Positions 30,340 to 33,744 of a stretch of 33,744 bases of DNA are shown here, one piece after another; the first letter of the stretch is position 1, and the number at the start of each line of letters is the position of its first letter. The stretch spans positions 1 through 33,744 of the forward strand of contig JAWQRN010000219.1 of NCBI GenBank assembly GCA_033557685.1, given 5' to 3'. The notes below the pieces were generated by a model. The model was not told the origin of the DNA. It worked only from the letters and a program-made list of their open reading frames with translations, and did not search any database. A program made the position numbers and the translations under genes. Origin of the DNA: Sperchopsis tessellata. Lineage: Eukaryota > Arthropoda > Insecta > Coleoptera > Hydrophilidae.

Positions 30340-30450
30340 TTTATAATCTAGACTTGGATTATTGTCTCATATGGTGTACCTCAAGGGTCCGGTGTTGGTT
30401 CCTTAATATTACTATTTTTATTTTTAATCATATGTAATACATAATTAATA
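30340..30450 (+). pseudogene. LINE RT motif-B fragment
   Basis: The plus strand reads VSYGVPQGSGVGSLILLFLF, the GVPQGSVLGPLLFLIYIND motif of non-LTR reverse transcriptases with Pro replaced by Ser. No other block of the RT is visible on either side. Confidence 0.5.
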
Positions 30451-31150
30451 GTAAAGTTGGCCATGGAAAACAAAGGAACACAGATAAAACTGATGTTAAA
30501 AAAATTTAGTAACTTACAATTATTTAGTGAGTGTAATATCAGGATTGTTTTATTTAAGGTATTCTAGAAATAAGATACAACAAACAAAAACATAATACAT
30601 TTATTCCCAAATATTAGTAATAAATATTCTGTTTTCTATACAATCATTGTTTCCTCTAACTCAGGTTTGCAGTCAGTTACTCATAGAGCTGACAATGCAT
30701 ATTTTATCATACCCTTCATGTCATGTTTGAATTTTCTATTACAGAACTAATAAAAATAAACCTAACTTTGCTAAATTATGCGACTTAGCTGTCCAATGAA
30801 CAGCCTCCCTGACCAATCCATGTATTGGAATATTAAATAAAATATACTGCTCTGTTGAACAACTTCTTATTTAAAGAACACTGTTCGGGAAATAAACGTG
30901 AGACTAGAACTTTCATGAAATAATTTAAATTTGAAGCTTAAAAACTTTGTGACATTACTTTGTGAGCGCATTATTTTATTTTTCATGGCAGTCGTGTGCA
31001 TTAGAATAACATCAAGTCTAAAATATAGGTATAGGACATTATTAATAAAAGTTTTAAAAGGAGAAAAATTAGAGTTAAATAACAGAGTATTTACATTTAT
31101 TTCTAGGTAATATATATTAGCAACAAAGAGGTCAAAAAGTCAAATTATTG
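30451..31150. other. Intergenic, no feature seen
   Basis: It may include the 3' UTR of the minus-strand LINE to its right, but nothing marks its end. Confidence 0.35.
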
Positions 31151-31199
31151 TGTTATTGCTTCTACACTGAAATCCATGTATTCTTGTATAGTATTGACC

Positions 31200-33240
31200 T
31201 ACCAATCTCTATTTCTCCCACTTCTTGAAGGGGTTCGGCTGCATCCGCTTGATGTTTTCCGGTAGTACATTATATAGCAGTAGTGCCCAATAGTTAGTAC
31301 TTCGTTGGACTATTTTGACTCTGTGAAATGGTGTAGTGAAGTTTTGTTTCTTCCTATTATTGTAACCGTGGTAAAGAGAATTTGTTAGGAATTCTGACTT
31401 TCTCTCGTGCACGTACAGTAAGCAGGTAAGTATGAATACACCGGTATTTGTTAATATTTTTAACTAAATAACGCTCTGCAACTCTCACGATGTTGTGCAC
31501 CAAGCATTATTCTTATTGCTTTCTTTTGCATTAACAAAATCTGTTCTTTTTCAGACAATGAGTATCCCGTAGGTTGCTACACTATGGAAATTTGCAAAGT
31601 AGATATTTCTTGTCACTGCTGCTGTTACTTTTCTGTTTATTATCCTTATGCAATACAGTGCGCCTGCCAGTGTTTTTTTCAGATATTAAATATGGTTTGT
31701 CCATTTTAGGGTTTCAGAAAAGTTTATTCCTAAAAAAGTGACAGATTGTTTAGGCACATTTTCGTTTTGTTTTGTATATACTGTCAGTATTTGTGTTTTC
31801 TGACAATTTAATTTCAGGTTGTTCACTTCAAACCACTTCTCGCACTTTCCAAGGATAGGTTGGTTTGTTCTTTTAAAGTATTTAAATGTTTGTTTGTATT
31901 AACAAAGAATGTCATCAGTAAGCAGACATATAGTATCTGCTCTTACACTGTGTTATGTCATTAATGTATAACAGAAAAAGAATTGGCCCAAGAATGGATC
32001 CCTGCGGCACTCCTCTCTCTACTAGTCTCCAGTTAGAGACTTAATTTTTCCAGGCAACTTGTTGTGAGCGTTCCCTCAAATATAACGTCATAAGTTTATG
32101 AGGAATACCACTTATACCACATTTCCATATCTTGTCCAAGAGTATCTCATGGTCCACCATATCGAAGGCTTTACTCAGATCGCAGAGAGTGATCTGAGAG
32201 TACCTGCCACCATCTTCATCAAAACCCCTCCATATTTGACAAATAATATCTACCATAGCTGTTACCGTAGAATGATTCTTCCTGTAGGCATGTTGGTTTC
32301 CATTAATTATACTATTCCTATCCAGAAAATGCACTAGCTGCGTTTTAAAGGCTGTCTCAAACACTTTTGAGATTGCTGGTAGTATTGATATAGGCCTATA
32401 ATTTCCACGTGTCTGCATCACCCTTCTTAGTTTTGCTTTTACTTTTGCTTTCTTTATTGCGATTGGGAAAACACCATCCGTCAAACATTTATTTATTTGG
32501 AAAGTCAGTTGCAATATTATACAACTGCCTACTTCCTTCTACATAATTGTAGAAATATTGTGAACATCTTTACTTGGCTTCCGTTTTATTCAGTTTATAT
32601 TTAATATTTCTTGCTATGTAACTGGTTCCAAGAATAAGGAATCTACATTGTGTCTGATACATTAATCAGCTTGGTTTTCCAATATTTGGGAAATATGTGT
32701 TTAAGGTTTTGACTGTTAAGTTGCTGTTATCTGAAGATTTAATTTCACTGTTTTTGACAACTTTCCAGGGGTTTTTTTTGCGTCACAAGATTTTTCAATA
32801 AATAGACTGTTTGCTAGTCTTTTTGCTACATAGACCCTTCTTATATATATATATATATTTGAGATCTCTATACAAGCCTCTAAAATGTAAATTTTTTGTA
32901 ATTTCAAGAACTGGCATCCAATCGATTTTTCATATGCTTTAGGTTATCTGTATTCCAATCTATGTTTCTTTTTGAGTGTTACTCCTTTTAGAGTTTGAGG
33001 AAAACCTTTTTAAAGTTTCTTTGTAGCACATTTTAAAAGCTTTCGAAGGCTTTCACCGCTTCTATGTCGGTTTTGTATATCACACTCCAGTCTGCTGACT
33101 GTATTAAGATTTTGAATATCTGAATGTTTTCTCCACTTAAGTCCCTGATTCTTATTAATTTGTTTTCCATTTCAGTTCCATGAAATGTGAAGTACAAACA
33201 CTGCCCTTTGTGATCCAATAGGTGAAGATGTTTTGTCTCT
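31200..33240 (-). mobile_element. LINE (Jockey/CR1-like) RT, 5'-truncated, nearly complete RT domain
   Basis: Minus-strand blocks in order from the right: a post-endonuclease linker (HKGQCLYFTF, ENKLIRIRDLSGENIQIFKI, SADWSVIYKTDIEAVKAFES). The RT starts at about 32514 with FPIAIKKAKV and NYRPISILPAISKVFETAFK, then QHAYRKNHSTVTAMVDII. Motif A is LCDLSKAFDMVDHEILLDKI. Motif B is [20 protein letters not shown] at about 32020-31960. Motif C is LLTDDIL after a frameshift. Then come NNLKLNCQKTQILTVYTKQN and VTFLGINFSETLKWTNHI. The thumb and C-terminal part read NIYFANFHSVATYGILIV and QKKAIRIMLGAQHRESCRAL, then TTPFHRVKIVQRSTNYWALL. Catalytic Asp residues of motifs A and C are still visible. The endonuclease is cut off near 33240, typical of incomplete reverse transcription. 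Confidence 0.82.
32838..32857. repeat. (TA)n microsatellite inside the LINE
   Basis: Short alternating ta tract between the linker and the RT part of the LINE. Confidence 0.85.
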
Positions 33241-33655
33241 GTCCGGTTGTTTTCTTCAAGAATGTTTGAGAAAAAATTGTGTATGCATGAACGATGGGTG
33301 TTCTACATCTCAAGAAGAGACGAATATTAACTAAACGAATTATAAAAGTTACTTCTTAACCTATCAAAATAAAACATAAATTGAAAATTATTACCGTATG
33401 TCACAAATGGTTTACTTAATCTCGAAAATGCTGCATAATTTTATCAAAAAGAAAAGATAAAGTGTCAAATTAAAATAAAGTTAAATGTTACAGATTTTCT
33501 GAAACATCCTGTATAGTTCAATTCAATTTAAGATTATGCATCTACAAAATTTTCGTATTTAATATTTTCTTACAAGAAATGTCAGGTAAAAAGAACAGCT
33601 TTGCACAAGGTGTCTTCAAAATATTTATATCCCCTCTTGCTAGTGGTACATAATA
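33241..33655. other. Intergenic; mariner-end-like motif
   Basis: ctgaaacatcctgtata near 33499-33515 resembles the outer end of a mariner-type terminal repeat, with no clear partner (gatgggtgttctac near 33292 is a weak one). Confidence 0.3.
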
Positions 33656-33668
33656 TACATTTTGTTCT

Positions 33669-33669
<1 letters not shown>

Positions 33670-33717
<48 letters not shown>

Positions 33718-33744
33718 TTATATATCTATATATATATATGTATA
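33670..33744. repeat. (TA)n microsatellite at the window end
   Basis: Alternating ta with a few interruptions to the last base. The window also opens with an AT tract (1-45). Confidence 0.95.

Noticed and set aside
33499..33515. Complete mariner MITE at the right end
   Set aside because: One end-like motif only; no convincing partner repeat within the window.

Overview
This looks like an AT-rich insect genomic window. The evidence is spliced host genes with GT/AG introns, AATAAA signals, a tRNA-derived SINE and many decayed non-LTR, Penelope-like, mariner, Tigger and Harbinger remnants. Order cannot be fixed from the sequence. It shows no sign of being prokaryotic, and almost all of it is intron or intergenic repeat.

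Host genes (all + strand): (1) The 3' part of an RGK-type (Rad/Gem/Kir) small GTPase: one internal exon at 328-514 and the terminal exon at 13675-13946, joined across a phase-1 intron of about 13.2 kb. The N-terminal exons lie left of the window. (2) An intact, single-exon centrin (8373-8882) nested in that intron on the same strand. (3) A two-exon phospholipase-D-family gene of the Zucchini/PLD6 type (25187-26452), which lacks any Cys or His where the family's zinc finger should be.

Layout: 1-3.1 kb holds a composite repeat with a 72-bp inverted repeat at its ends, LINE ORF1 and LINE 3' debris, and a frameshifted THAP domain. 3.1-7.2 kb holds Penelope GIY-YIG, two mariner-type remnants, a LINE 3' end and a Penelope RT remnant. 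8.2-8.9 kb is the centrin. 9.4-9.7 kb is an LTR-like promoter plus poly(A) block. 10.3-13.1 kb holds mariner-type and Penelope debris. 13.7 kb is the RGK terminal exon. 15-21.7 kb holds three LINE remnants and a SINE. 22.5-24.3 kb holds Harbinger-like, a second SINE copy and a possible GIY-YIG tail. 25.2-26.5 kb is the Zucchini-like gene, whose intron carries a foldback element. 26.8-33.3 kb holds a LINE tail, a 2.3-kb Tigger element with terminal repeats and a LINE nested in it, a LINE snippet, and a long LINE RT on the minus strand. The window ends in (TA)n.

The three host genes have no obvious functional link. I found no operon, CRISPR, rRNA or clearly functional tRNA. The most notable observations are the foldback with central 33-bp tandem repeats inside a piRNA-type nuclease gene, the missing zinc finger of that gene, the nested centrin with an altered fourth EF-hand, the THAP-containing composite with long inverted repeats, and a datable LINE-in-Tigger insertion.
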